A stretch of 64,000 nucleotides of DNA from Sunxiuqinia sp963677175 (GCA_963677175.2 CAXXES010000001.1:310001-374000); one strand, 5' to 3'. Numbered from the stretch's first letter, positions 45,481 through 54,798 are shown. Numbers and translations: made by a program. The notes: generated by a model from the sequence alone, not told the origin.

Positions 45481-46605
45481 CTAATTGGCAGACACCACAC
45501 ACCGGAAACCGGTATGATTAAGGCTGGTATCCCAACTGGTTTTCATGCGGGCCGCCACACGGAATCCAGAGCAATAATCATCGTTGCACAAAAACGATCC
45601 TCCGCGGGTCACTTTTTTCTGGGCATACGGCTCCGCCGGATCATGCGAATCGTCAGGCCCCTGCGGATTGACGACAAGACCTTCCTGCTCGCAGATCGTG
45701 TAGTAATCATTCCGGTACCAATCGGCACACCACTCCCAAACATTTCCGGCCATATCGTACAAGCCGTAAGCATTGACCGAGTATTGCCCGACCGGAGCAG
45801 CCAGCACAAAACCATCTTTTCCCTGGTTGTCGTATGGAAACCGACCATCCCACGAATTGGCCTTCACCTGACCCTTGTTAATTAACTCATTGCCCCAGGG
45901 ATAAATCACATCCTGTTCTCCTCCCCGCGCGGCATATTCCCACTCTGCTTCCGTGGGCAGGCGTTTGCCCGCCCACTTGGCATAAGCGGCGGCATCCTCC
46001 CACGAAACATGCACCACCGGATAATCATCTCTATCCTCAATCGAACTGCCCACCCCCTCCGGATGGCGCCAGTCTGCTCCCTGCACCCAGGTCCACCAAA
46101 CCGATGAGTTGTTCAGCGACACCGGCCCATCGGTTGGCTTAAAGACCAGCGATGCAGCGACCAACACTTCATCCGGCGGTTTGGGCGTACCAGGAGGAAC
46201 CTGACTCTTCATTTCTTCCCAATCCGGCTTTCGTTCTGCTGTGGTGATATAACGTGTAGCTTCGACAAAAGCCCGAAACTGCTTATTGGTCACCTCGTGT
46301 GTATCCATATAGAAAGCCGAAAGCTTCACCTGATGATGCGGAAATTCATCGGGCCGTCCCCATTCCGAGTCGCCGCCCATGGTAAAACTTCCTTCGGGAA
46401 TAAGTATCATCCCCTCCAGATTGGATTGCTGCACATCTGATGATGAAACAGCAGGACTGTTGACCATCTGAAAACGATCAGGTAGATTGGAACAGCAGCT
46501 TAAGGTCGTATCACTGACCTGTGCTTCTTGTTCCGTATTCTTTTCAGTATTCGATTGACAACCCAGCACGATCCCCACCAGCAAGAAAAGTAGTATCCGT
46601 TTCAT
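45481..46605 (-). CDS. Formylglycine-generating enzyme-type lipoprotein (SUMF1 family)
   Basis: A 374-residue lipoprotein (VLGC, Cys16) with one FGE-sulfatase domain (about 70-372). Visible blocks are FTMGGDSEWGRPDEFP, VTNKQFRAFVEAT, YPVVHVSWEDAAAYAKWAGKR (in parts YPVVHVSWED and AAAYAKWAGKR), GNVWEWCADWY and GFRC. Cys340 and Cys345 in GGSFLCNDDYC occupy the positions of the copper-binding catalytic cysteine pair of true FGEs, with the same spacing, so it may convert a sulfatase cysteine to formylglycine. Many family members instead have other roles. No sulfatase gene is in the window. Confidence 0.9.
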   Translation of the reverse strand: MKRILLFLLVGIVLGCQSNTEKNTEQEAQVSDTTLSCCSNLPDRFQMVNSPAVSSSDVQQSNLEGMILIPEGSFTMGGDSEWGRPDEFPHHQVKLSAFYMDTHEVTNKQFRAFVEATRYITTAERKPDWEEMKSQVPPGTPKPPDEVLVAASLVFKPTDGPVSLNNSSVWWTWVQGADWRHPEGVGSSIEDRDDYPVVHVSWEDAAAYAKWAGKRLPTEAEWEYAARGGEQDVIYPWGNELINKGQVKANSWDGRFPYDNQGKDGFVLAAPVGQYSVNAYGLYDMAGNVWEWCADWYRNDYYTICEQEGLVVNPQGPDDSHDPAEPYAQKKVTRGGSFLCNDDYCSGFRVAARMKTSWDTSLNHTGFRCVVSAN

Positions 46606-46732
46606 AAGAAAATTGATTTACCCCATCTTAAACACCCGCGATACCAAAGGGTTTATTTTCGGGCTTATTTAGAAAATAGATCGCTCAAACAGAGATTACT
46701 TCTTAACTTTCAGTTCTCTAAATCCGAATACT

Positions 46733-47497
46733 ATGAAATCGCCCAAGCTCGCAGAAAACAACTGAAAAACCATTCAACATCAAGCCATTGACCTGGTTAT
46801 TCTTCCCTGGGGAGCTACCGAAGCACATAATTACCATTTGCCGTATGCCACCGATAACTACCAAGTAGAAGCCATATCGGCTGAATCGGCCCGGAAAGCC
46901 AATGAGCAGAGAGCAAACGTACTGGTGTTACCCACCATTCCTTTTGGCGTAAACACTGGCCAATCCGATATCAAACTAACCATCAACCTGAATCCTCCAA
47001 CCCAAACCAAAATTCTGTTTGATATTGCAGAAAGCCTCAACCGGCAAGGTATTGATAAGTTGTTGATCATGAATGGGCATGGCGGAAACGACTTCAAACA
47101 AATCATTCGGGAGGTGAATTACCGTTACCCCAACATGCTGATCTGCACCAGCTCCTGATTCAAGCTTTCGGAGCGCAACGATTTTTTTGATATTCCGGGC
47201 GATCATGCCGATGAATCGGAAACCAGCCTGATGATGTATTTACATCCCGAGCTGGTCTTGCCGCTCGGCGAAGCCGGAAATGGCAAAAGCCGTCAATTTA
47301 AAGTGCAGGCACTAAACGAAAACTGGGCCTGGGCCGAGAGGCAATGGAGCAAAGTTAGTCGGGATACCGGTGTTGGCGATCCCCATTTGGCCACGGCCGA
47401 AAAAGGCAAAGCCTTCATGGAATTCCTGGTTGAACGCTACAGCCGCTTTGTGCTGGAGCTAAGCAAGCTCGATCCGAAAGATGATATTTACGAGTGA
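46733..47497 (+). pseudogene. Creatininase-family amidohydrolase with two in-frame TGA codons
   Basis: One continuous frame of 254 sense-plus-stop codons from ATG (MKSPKLAENN) to TGA at 47495. It is interrupted only by TGA at 46763 and TGA at 47156. Between and after them the creatininase pattern is well kept: VILPWGATEAHNYHLP, LVLPTIPFGVN, LLIMNGHGGND, DHADESETSLMM. Both stops fall where relatives tend to have Trp (ENN-W-KT and CTSS-W-F), so each could be a single G-to-A change. The metal-ligand residues are otherwise retained, which suggests recent inactivation. Confidence 0.85.
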
Positions 47498-47743
47498 GGG
47501 GGGATGGATGATTGGTTATTGGATAATTGGTCATTGATGGTCATTGATCGCTCGGGTTGGACTTTGGATGCCAGACATTTGATGCTAGATGCGGATTTAC
47601 ACATTGCTGGCTCCCTGCCCACTGGGACTGTCCACTGAGACTTGTCATTCATGCTCATTTATCGCTTGTGGTTGGATTCCTGGTCCGGCAGCTGTCGGAT
47701 GGAATTTGGAACTTGAAATTTGGAACTTGAAACTTGGATACTA
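47498..47743. other. Word-like low-complexity spacer
   Basis: Made of near-repeats such as GATTGGTTATTGGATAATTGG, whose words recur inverted near 21.86 kb (in parts GATTGGTTATTG and GATAATTGGTCATTG), and CACTGGGACTGTCCACTGAGAC. From 47697 it becomes the AATTTGGAACTTGAAA dispersed repeat. No gene is seen. Confidence 0.55.
47697..47738 (+). repeat. AATTTGGAACTTGAAA dispersed repeat
   Basis: Alternating GGAATTTGGAACTTGAAA and ATTTGGAACTTGAAAC words, the same family as the copies near 6.30, 6.75, 36.25 and 61.53 kb. It immediately precedes the end of the opposite-strand antiporter gene. Confidence 0.7.
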
Positions 47744-49738
47744 CTAACTCTCTTCCAGTGCCAGATCATTCTTCCCAAACAGCTCAAAGGCATTGGCTAT
47801 TTGCTCCGGACGCCCCATGATGTACACCGTATCATCATCTTCAAGCTTTTTGTTTCCATCGGGGTGCTCAATCAGCTTATCTTTCCGGAGAATAGCGACC
47901 AGGGTCACGCCGAAAACTTTGCGGAACTTGATTTCGCTAATGGATTTGCCAATCACAAATGACCCTTCTCGCACCTTCAGAGCCATAATCTCCAGGTTAG
48001 GAAGTTCTCTGAACAACTCGTCAGACTGGTTGGTGGTATCGCGGAAAATGCCGTAATGATCGTTCCTGATTTTGGCAATCACCCGGTTGATTTCGCGCTG
48101 TGGAACCAGCCGCTTTCTCAGCACCCGTTCAAACAAGTCAATCGCAGTTTCAAACTCTTCAGGAATAACCTGGTTTGCACCCAGCTTATACAATTCTTCA
48201 ATATCCACTACCTTTTTGGTGCGCACAATGATAAAAATATGCGGGTTCAACTGGCGAATCTTATCGACAACCGACATGGAAACAATCAGGTTGCCTACCG
48301 AAATTACCACCACATCGGCCGTTTTGATGTGTGCTTTTTCCAGAATCGGCTCATTGGTGGCGTCGCCATAAATCACGGTCTCTCCTTTTTCCTGCAATTT
48401 CTTGACAATTCCCGGATCAAAGATGATCGAAACATAGGGCAGCTTCAGATATCTGGCCATGACCGACAGGTTAAGCGAACGCGAATCCTTCCCGATAAAC
48501 ACCACGTGATTTTCCAGAGCCGGCAATTCAATCTGTGGAAGCGGGAATAAACCTTCTACCCAAACTTTCGGAATGGGCAGCTTTAACATCAGGTCGGCAG
48601 CCGGGCGCGACACCATCATCAAAATCGGGGTGACCGACATACTGATAATGGCCACAGCCAGAAACAATTGGTAATAATAATCCGGAATGATGTTGTATTT
48701 CAGGCCCGACTGCGCGAGGATAAAGGAGAATTCACCCACCTGACAAAGGGCAAATCCAACCATAATGGTGCCCCGAAAGGTATGGCCAAGAACAAAAGCA
48801 GTTCCCCCCGCAATCACCATTTTAATCACCAGCACTATCAAAACCGTAGAAAAAACCAGCATCAGGTGATCGGCCACGAAATTCAGGTCAAGCAGCAACC
48901 CAATGCTAACAAAGAAGAAGCTGGTAAAGGTATCTTTAAACGGAATTAGATGACCAAATGCGTTTGCACTATACTCCGACTCCGAAATCATCAGTCCAGC
49001 CAGGAAAGCGCCAAACGCCAGCGAAATGCCCATCTCTGAAGTGAGTAAGGCTACCGACAAACAAATGGCGAAGATGCTCATCATAAACAGTTCCTGGTTT
49101 TTGGTGAGCGCAACCAGCTGCAGCAGTTTCGGTATGAGCCAACGGTTGCCAACATACACTAAACCAACCAGCACAACGGTTTTGCCCAACAGCGGCAGCA
49201 ATTGGCCGCCGACATCCGAAGCCTCACTCCCCAACATGGGAGTAAATAGCAGCAGGGGAATCAAAATAACGTCCTGAAAAATGAGGATACCCAACACCGT
49301 ACGTCCGTAATTCGACGTAATTTCTGAGCGCTCCTGCATCAGCTTGAGCACGACCGCGGTACTACTCAAGGCAGTAAGGAAGCCCACAAACAGCGCACCC
49401 GCCCAGTTCAGGTTATATAATCGCGCCACCAGCATGGTGATTCCCGCAGTTAGAATAAGCTGCATGAAGCCGCCAAAAAAGACGATTTTTCGAATCCGGA
49501 ACAAATGGTTAATAGAAAACTCCAATCCAATGGTGAACATCAGCAAAATGACACCAATTTCGGCCAGCAGTTCAATCTGATGGGTCGAACCTACAATACC
49601 AAAAAAATAAGGTCCGGTAATTACACCAGTCAACAGATAACCAATGATAGTAGGGATCTTAATTTTTGTAAATAAGAAGTTTACAAAGGTAGACAGGGCA
49701 AAAATGATGACAATATCTTTTAACAGGGGTAGTTCCAT
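47744..49738 (-). CDS. Kef-type cation:proton antiporter with RCK domains
   Basis: A 664-residue CPA2 antiporter starting MELPLLKDIVIIF. About 12 transmembrane segments fill residues 1-390, with conserved TIIGYLLTGVITGPY near 27-41. A soluble RCK_N/TrkA_N domain (about 415-535, HVVFIGKDSRSLN, VIYGDATNEPIL) and a TrkA_C domain (about 570-655) follow. The usual GxGxxG of the nucleotide site is altered to GKDSRSL. It would exchange K+ or Na+ for protons under ligand control. The 16 codons upstream of the chosen ATG are not conserved-looking. Confidence 0.92.
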   Translation of the reverse strand: MELPLLKDIVIIFALSTFVNFLFTKIKIPTIIGYLLTGVITGPYFFGIVGSTHQIELLAEIGVILLMFTIGLEFSINHLFRIRKIVFFGGFMQLILTAGITMLVARLYNLNWAGALFVGFLTALSSTAVVLKLMQERSEITSNYGRTVLGILIFQDVILIPLLLFTPMLGSEASDVGGQLLPLLGKTVVLVGLVYVGNRWLIPKLLQLVALTKNQELFMMSIFAICLSVALLTSEMGISLAFGAFLAGLMISESEYSANAFGHLIPFKDTFTSFFFVSIGLLLDLNFVADHLMLVFSTVLIVLVIKMVIAGGTAFVLGHTFRGTIMVGFALCQVGEFSFILAQSGLKYNIIPDYYYQLFLAVAIISMSVTPILMMVSRPAADLMLKLPIPKVWVEGLFPLPQIELPALENHVVFIGKDSRSLNLSVMARYLKLPYVSIIFDPGIVKKLQEKGETVIYGDATNEPILEKAHIKTADVVVISVGNLIVSMSVVDKIRQLNPHIFIIVRTKKVVDIEELYKLGANQVIPEEFETAIDLFERVLRKRLVPQREINRVIAKIRNDHYGIFRDTTNQSDELFRELPNLEIMALKVREGSFVIGKSISEIKFRKVFGVTLVAILRKDKLIEHPDGNKKLEDDDTVYIMGRPEQIANAFELFGKNDLALEES

Positions 49739-50135
49739 ATGCTTTCGTTTTAAACCAAAAAACGGGCGAAATACGCGCACGTTCAATTTTCAAGATCAAA
49801 GTACGACATTTTCTCAATTAATCTCTTGCTGAAGCTGGCCCAAAAAAAACATTTCTTCGCGTCAACAAACTCGATCAACCCCATGAATAGACAGCATCAG
49901 CTTAATGTTTGGTGGAAAGCGCAGGTGTGGGGCGTAACCTTTCAGCGTCTGGCAGACCTGAAAGCGTTTTAAAACATCGGAGAAATTTTTCGAGGCCCGC
50001 TGTCGGCGACACGATTTCCAAAACATCAGAGAATCAGTTTCATAAAAATAGAAAGGAGTAAAGGCGCGAATAGATTCTGGACATCTAACATCGAGTATCA
50101 AGTCATCGAGTATTCAGTATCCAGCACCCAGCCTG
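49739..50135. other. Gene-free spacer between antiporter and lepA
   Basis: About 400 bases with no recognised gene. A minus-strand open frame at 49862-50101 (79 codons) lacks any family signature. The end near lepA (about 50085-50135) is word-like spacer (ATCGAGTATCAAGTCATCGAG). Confidence 0.5.
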
Positions 50136-51923
50136 CTAATCCAGTTTCAACACAGCCATGAAGGCATTTTGCGGTACTTCCACGTTGCCCACCTGCTTCA
50201 TCCGTTTCTTCCCTTTTTTCTGCTTTTCGAGTAGTTTGCGTTTCCGCGAAATATCACCCCCATAACATTTGGCCGTTACGTCTTTGCGGACTGCTTTCAC
50301 GGTTTCGCGGGCAATAATTTTGGCGCCAATGGCTGCCTGAATGGCGATATCGAACTGCTGCCGTGGGATCAGCTCCCTTAGTTTTTCGCACATGCGGCGC
50401 CCCATGGGGTAGGCATTGTCGAAGTGAATCAACGACGAGAGCGCGTCCACCATTTCGCCGTTCAGCAAAATATCCAGCCGCACCAGCTTGGCCGGCTTGT
50501 AGCCAGTAATGTGGTAATCAAACGAAGCGTATCCTTTCGAAATCGATTTCAGTTTATCGTAGAAGTCGAACACAATCTCGCCCAGTGGAAGATCGAACGA
50601 CAATTCGGCCCGCTCGGCCGTCAGGTAATTTTGGTTGATGAGTGTTCCCCGCTTGTCTAAACACAAAGTCATCACCTGCCCAATAAAATCAGACTTGGTA
50701 ATGATCTGCGCACGAATATAAGGTTCGTCAATATCGTCAATGCTGGTGGTTGCCGGCAAGCCCGACGGGTTGTAAACCGTAATGGTTTCGCCGCTGGTGG
50801 TGTGTACTTTATACGACACGTTAGGCACTGTGGTAATGACATTCATATCGAACTCGCGATCGAGTCGTTCCTGGATAATTTCCATGTGCAACATGCCCAA
50901 AAATCCACAACGGAATCCGAAGCCCAAAGCCGCTGATGATTCCGGCTCGTAAGTAAGCGAGGCATCGTTCAGCTGCAACTTCTCCATAGCTGAGCGCAAA
51001 TCCTCATAGTCGTCCGAGTCGATGGGATAAACCCCGGCAAAAACCATCGGTTTCACTTCTTCGAAACCTTCAATAGCCTTTGGGCAGGAACGGGCTTTGT
51101 GCGTAAGGGTGTCACCCACCTTCACTTCCTTGGCCGTTTTAATTCCCGAAATGATATAGCCCACATCGCCGGTGCTTAACGTCTTACGCTTTTCCATAGC
51201 CAGGCGAAGCACCCCCACTTCATCAGCGTGGTATTCTTTTTTGGTATTGACAAATTTCACCAAGTCACCTTGGTGGATGGTTCCGTTTACAATTTTAAAA
51301 TAGGCAATGACACCACGGAATGAATTAAACACCGAGTCGAAGATCAAGGCTTCGAGCGGCGCTTCCGGATCGCCTTTTGGTGCCGGAATCACTTTCACAA
51401 TCCGACGCAAGATCTCAACAACCCCTTCGCCTGTTTTGCCACTGGCGCGAATAATATCTTCGTGGTCGCAGCCAATCAAATCGATGATCTGGTCTTCGAC
51501 TGCTTCGGGCATAGCATTGGGCAAGTCCATTTTATTCAGAATCGGAATAATTTCCAGGTCGTGCTCAATGGCCAGGTAAAGGTTCGAGATGGTTTGTGCC
51601 TGAATTCCCTGGGTGGAATCGATGATCAGCAAAGCACCTTCGCAGGCAGCAATTGATCGCGACACTTCATACGAAAAGTCAACGTGTCCGGGCGTATCAA
51701 TTAGGTTTAACACATACTTTTGTCCATCCTGCTCATAGTCCATCTGAATGGCGTGGCTCTTAATGGTAATACCGCGTTCCTTCTCCAAATCCATGTCGTC
51801 GAGCACCTGTGCTTTCATATCCCGTCCACTTACGGTATTGGTCACTTCCAATAAACGGTCAGCCAAAGTACTCTTCCCGTGGTCAATATGTGCGATAATA
51901 CAAAAGTTGCGAATGTTCTTCAT
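50136..51923 (-). CDS. lepA: Elongation factor 4 (LepA)
   Basis: A 595-residue translational GTPase from MKNIRNFCIIAHIDHGKSTL (start residue M, G1 loop AHIDHGKST). G3 is DTPGHVDF and G4 NKMDLP. EF-G-like domains II, III and V follow, and the LepA-specific C-terminal domain ends with KCYGGDISRKRKLLEKQKKGKKR (key part KCYGGDISRKRKLLEKQ). It promotes ribosome back-translocation or maturation under stress. The ATG at 51923 matches family starts; seven further upstream codons are open. A 93-bp dispersed repeat begins 23 bases upstream. Confidence 0.97.
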   Translation of the reverse strand: MKNIRNFCIIAHIDHGKSTLADRLLEVTNTVSGRDMKAQVLDDMDLEKERGITIKSHAIQMDYEQDGQKYVLNLIDTPGHVDFSYEVSRSIAACEGALLIIDSTQGIQAQTISNLYLAIEHDLEIIPILNKMDLPNAMPEAVEDQIIDLIGCDHEDIIRASGKTGEGVVEILRRIVKVIPAPKGDPEAPLEALIFDSVFNSFRGVIAYFKIVNGTIHQGDLVKFVNTKKEYHADEVGVLRLAMEKRKTLSTGDVGYIISGIKTAKEVKVGDTLTHKARSCPKAIEGFEEVKPMVFAGVYPIDSDDYEDLRSAMEKLQLNDASLTYEPESSAALGFGFRCGFLGMLHMEIIQERLDREFDMNVITTVPNVSYKVHTTSGETITVYNPSGLPATTSIDDIDEPYIRAQIITKSDFIGQVMTLCLDKRGTLINQNYLTAERAELSFDLPLGEIVFDFYDKLKSISKGYASFDYHITGYKPAKLVRLDILLNGEMVDALSSLIHFDNAYPMGRRMCEKLRELIPRQQFDIAIQAAIGAKIIARETVKAVRKDVTAKCYGGDISRKRKLLEKQKKGKKRMKQVGNVEVPQNAFMAVLKLD

Positions 51924-51945
51924 CGATAAATAGCTTTCTGTCAAT

Positions 51946-52038
51946 TAAGTAGTGCGAATAATTTAGTGTCATGTTTCGAGTCTTTAACAATCTGTGATAA
52001 AAGCGAAACCGAAAATATCAAATAGGTCCGTGACCTTA
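51946..52038. repeat. 93-bp dispersed repeat, copy 1
   Basis: This block, from TAAGTAGTGCGAATAATTTA to GGTCCGTGACCTTA, recurs at 56567-56659 in the same orientation with only two base differences. Sequence outside the block is unrelated. It lies directly upstream of lepA (minus strand). Confidence 0.93.
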
Positions 52039-52187
52039 CTCCCTGTACGGTTGGCCGCAAAGATATTCAAAAATCGATAACTATAATAGAAAGCCGATTC
52101 CGTTAAGAAAGTTTAATAATTCCCTAAGTTTCCGCCCAACCGTTTCGAATAAGGAAGTAAAAAAGTCAAGGGACATGGGATTTCGAT

Positions 52188-52195
52188 TATCTTTG
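52188..52195 (+). promoter_or_regulatory. -7 promoter element TATCTTTG
   Basis: An exact TAnnTTTG match followed by CAGCGC, ending 24 bases before the ATG of the LAB_N gene. It probably drives this gene and the epimerase gene behind it. Confidence 0.65.
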
Positions 52196-52219
52196 CAGCG
52201 CTTATAATAAAGTTTATAA

Positions 52220-52909
52220 ATGAAAGATTACCTGATATACAGCATCGGATTCCTGAGCCAGATTTTGTTCTTTGGAAGAACAATCATCCAGTGGTTTAAA
52301 TCGGAGCACGAAGGGAAAGTATTATCGCCCACGCTGTTTTGGAAAATCAGTTTGCTGGCATCCGTTCTAATGCTTACTTACGGCATCCTGCGCAACGATG
52401 CGGCCATTCTCATCGGGCAAATTCTGGTTTACTTTATTTATGTCCGCAACATCCAGCTCAAAAACGACTGGAAATCGATGTCCTTGTTCATGCGCACCGG
52501 TATTTTGCTGACTCCCGTGGTTATTCTGGGCTACCTGTTTTTCGGAACGGAATATTCGCTAGCCACCTTTTTCAACAATGAAAACAATCCGTTGTTATTG
52601 ATGATCTGGGGAATTGCGGCGCAAATCGTTTTTATCTCGCGGTTTTTCTACCAGTGGATATATTCAGAAAACCGGAAAGAATCGATTTTACCTTTGGGGT
52701 TCTGGATCATCAGCATTTGCGGATCGGCCATGAACTTCGTTTACGGGGTTTTTCGGCTCGACCCGGTATTACTGGCTGCCCACAGTTTGGGCATGTTTGT
52801 GTATCTTCGGAATATTCTGATTCATTACAACAAACGAAGCCTGTTTAGTCATTTAAATATCCCGGTTCTGAATAAGCTGATTGCTTTTGTTTCGGGAAAA
52901 ATAAAATAG
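52220..52909 (+). CDS. Membrane protein with two LAB_N (lipid A biosynthesis N-terminal) domains
   Basis: A 229-residue integral-membrane protein with about six or seven hydrophobic helices. Two related halves are visible. Residues about 6-75 carry GFLSQILFFGRTIIQW and FWKISLLASVLMLTYGILR. Residues about 128-200 carry GIAAQIVFISRFFYQW and FWIISICGSAMNFVYGVFR. This is the LAB_N unit found at the N-terminus of some LpxB proteins and with glycolipid-modifying genes. It is likely involved in lipid-linked sugar transport or modification. The epimerase gene starts nine bases downstream, suggesting a two-gene operon. Confidence 0.88.
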   Translation: MKDYLIYSIGFLSQILFFGRTIIQWFKSEHEGKVLSPTLFWKISLLASVLMLTYGILRNDAAILIGQILVYFIYVRNIQLKNDWKSMSLFMRTGILLTPVVILGYLFFGTEYSLATFFNNENNPLLLMIWGIAAQIVFISRFFYQWIYSENRKESILPLGFWIISICGSAMNFVYGVFRLDPVLLAAHSLGMFVYLRNILIHYNKRSLFSHLNIPVLNKLIAFVSGKIK

Positions 52910-52917
52910 TCAAGCAT

Positions 52918-53889
52918 ATGCAATCAACCATCGTTGTAACCGGATGTGCCGGTTTTATCGGATCGCACTTAAGTGAAAAGTTGCTGGCCAATGGCAACCA
53001 GGTCATTGGAATCGACAATTTCGATCCCTTTTACGATCGGCAAGTAAAAGAACGCAACCTGTCGGCTTTTAAGAGTCATCCCAATTTCCGTTTTGTCGAA
53101 GTTGATTTGGCTGATTTGGACGCGTTGAGCCAGGAATTGAAAGACGACGCTATTGATGTGATTGTCCACCTGGCCGGGAAAGCCGGCGTTCGTCCGTCCA
53201 TCGAAGATCCGCAGGGATACATCCGGGCCAATATTTTGGCAACACAAAATATCCTGGATGTGATGAAAAACAAGGGCATTAAAAAGATGGCCTTTGCCTC
53301 ATCATCGTCGGTTTATGGCAACACCAAAGAAACACCGTTCCACGAAGATCAGGATGTCAGCCGTCCGATTTCGCCCTACGCGTTTAGCAAAAAAGCCTGC
53401 GAGCTGATCAATTACACCTACCATGCCTTGTATGGGCTCGACATTATTAACATGCGCTTTTTCACTGTGTTTGGCCCACGGCAGCGCCCCGATCTGGCCA
53501 TTCATAAATTCACCAAGCTGATATTGAACGGTCAGGAAATCCCGATGTTTGGCGATGGTAGTACCTCGCGCGACTACACCTACTACGAAGACACGGTTGC
53601 CGGAATTCAGGGGGCGATCAATTACCTGAATGCCCACGAAACGGTTTACGAAACCATCAACCTGGGCAACAACCAGCCGGTGAAACTCACCGACATGATT
53701 GCTGCCATCGAAAAGGCAACGGGCGTAAAAGCCAACATCAAGCAACTGCCCATGCAAGCCGGCGATGTGGACATTACCTTTGCCAACATCGAAAAAGCCA
53801 GAAAATTACTGGACTACAACCCGCAATATTCCTTTGAGGAAGGCGTACAAAACTTTGTGGATTGGTATCGTGAAGTCCACGCCATCTAA
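52918..53889 (+). CDS. NAD-dependent epimerase, UDP-glucuronate 4-epimerase-like
   Basis: A 323-residue extended SDR. The NAD-binding TGCAGFIGSH is at residues 7-16, and the catalytic Tyr/Lys lie in SPYAFSKKACE, with the preceding Ser in ASSSSVYG. The IDNFDPFYDRQVKERNL segment matches UDP-glucuronate epimerases of the CapI/GAE type better than GalE. It would supply a nucleotide sugar such as UDP-galacturonate for surface glycans or lipids. Pairing with the LAB_N protein points to the envelope. The specific substrate is inferred. Confidence 0.9.
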   Translation: MQSTIVVTGCAGFIGSHLSEKLLANGNQVIGIDNFDPFYDRQVKERNLSAFKSHPNFRFVEVDLADLDALSQELKDDAIDVIVHLAGKAGVRPSIEDPQGYIRANILATQNILDVMKNKGIKKMAFASSSSVYGNTKETPFHEDQDVSRPISPYAFSKKACELINYTYHALYGLDIINMRFFTVFGPRQRPDLAIHKFTKLILNGQEIPMFGDGSTSRDYTYYEDTVAGIQGAINYLNAHETVYETINLGNNQPVKLTDMIAAIEKATGVKANIKQLPMQAGDVDITFANIEKARKLLDYNPQYSFEEGVQNFVDWYREVHAI

Positions 53890-53971
53890 AAACGCACTTG
53901 TTGGTTTTTCTGATTGTCGTTTCCTTTTGAAGCCAGTTCATTTCGCCACCTTTTTGATTTGCGCAGGCCGG

Positions 53972-54520
53972 CTAAGTTCGGGCTACAGCAGGCACATCAA
54001 ACTGCCGAACAAGTTCCGCTTTTAAGTCCCGAGCTTTAATGTAGGCCAAGATGCTCCAGCCGGCAACCCCGATAAACAGGGCGAAAAATGACATGATCAG
54101 CAAAATAAGAAGCGATCCTGCCAATAGCCCCCAATGGGGCATCATCATCCAAAATAGCTTATTCCCGTTAAATTCGACCTTCGAAAGGGTGTGGTTAAAA
54201 ATGGCCACATAGGGTCCGCTCTTTTTGTTCCTTTTAACAGCCCATACGGCAGTCATCTCGTTGCCCTCACGACTTACAATATTGTAGTTAGTCAGCTCAA
54301 GGGCGTGCTCTTTTCCTTCCTTGTCTTCCAAAAAAATAGTGTCGTGAATCAGCGTTGTTGAAGAAATTTTTACCGGAGCCGAATAACCAGTTCCCTGGTT
54401 GGTATAACCGCCTCCTCCCCCGCCGCTAATACGGGTTTCGTAATGCTTTTAAGCATCCAGCACTTTACCTGTTACCGAGTGAATTTCATACTCTTTCCCG
54501 ATTGCTTTTACATTTTCCAT
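53972..54520 (-). pseudogene. Membrane protein gene with a single nonsense codon
   Basis: The frame from ATG at 54520 (MENVKAIGKEYEIHS) is open to 53972 except for one TAA at 54449-54451 (codon 24, after KVLDA). Reading through gives about 182 residues. A Gly-rich ISGGGGGGYTNQG segment is followed by a small beta domain (TTLIHDTIFLED, LTNYNIVSREGNEMTAVWA) and a C-terminal region with one or two membrane helices. I recall similar GGGG-linker proteins in other bacteria but no function. The stop could arise from CAA or GAA by one change, or be a sequencing error. Confidence 0.7.
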
Positions 54521-54549
54521 CGTTATTTGAATTTAAATTGATTAAAAAT

Positions 54550-54798
54550 CTAATTGATCAATGCTTCGCTGACAGAAAGCCGTCGACTAAACATCCTGTG
54601 TCTCCAAACAATTTCTAATTCAACCGCAATCCAAATGATCGCGATCCAATACCAAATCGATCCAAGCTGAGTCTGTATTCCGGCCAGGCCGGTTTTATTG
54701 TAATTCATCTTCGGGAAAGAAACAATTCCAAGAATCCGTTTGTCCGACTTACAAAATCGAAACCGCAGATTTATTTCTACTTCATTTTTAAACAACAC
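54550..54798 (-). CDS. Possible small membrane protein
   Basis: An 82-codon frame containing one hydrophobic stretch, SIWYWIAIIWIAVELEIVW (about residues 46-64). No family is recognised. It lies upstream of, and on the same strand as, the nonsense-bearing gene at 53972-54520. It may be a real small gene, part of a decayed one, or chance. Confidence 0.25.
   Translation of the reverse strand: MLFKNEVEINLRFRFCKSDKRILGIVSFPKMNYNKTGLAGIQTQLGSIWYWIAIIWIAVELEIVWRHRMFSRRLSVSEALIN

Noticed and set aside
46733..47497. Recoding of TGA as Trp or selenocysteine
   Set aside because: Intact neighbours (menF, menC, mobA and others) end with TGA, no selenocysteine element is seen, and Trp rather than Cys fits the sites. 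Mutation is simpler.
49862..50101. Minus-strand 79-codon frame between the antiporter and lepA
   Set aside because: No recognisable motif, signal or promoter; kept as gene-free spacer.
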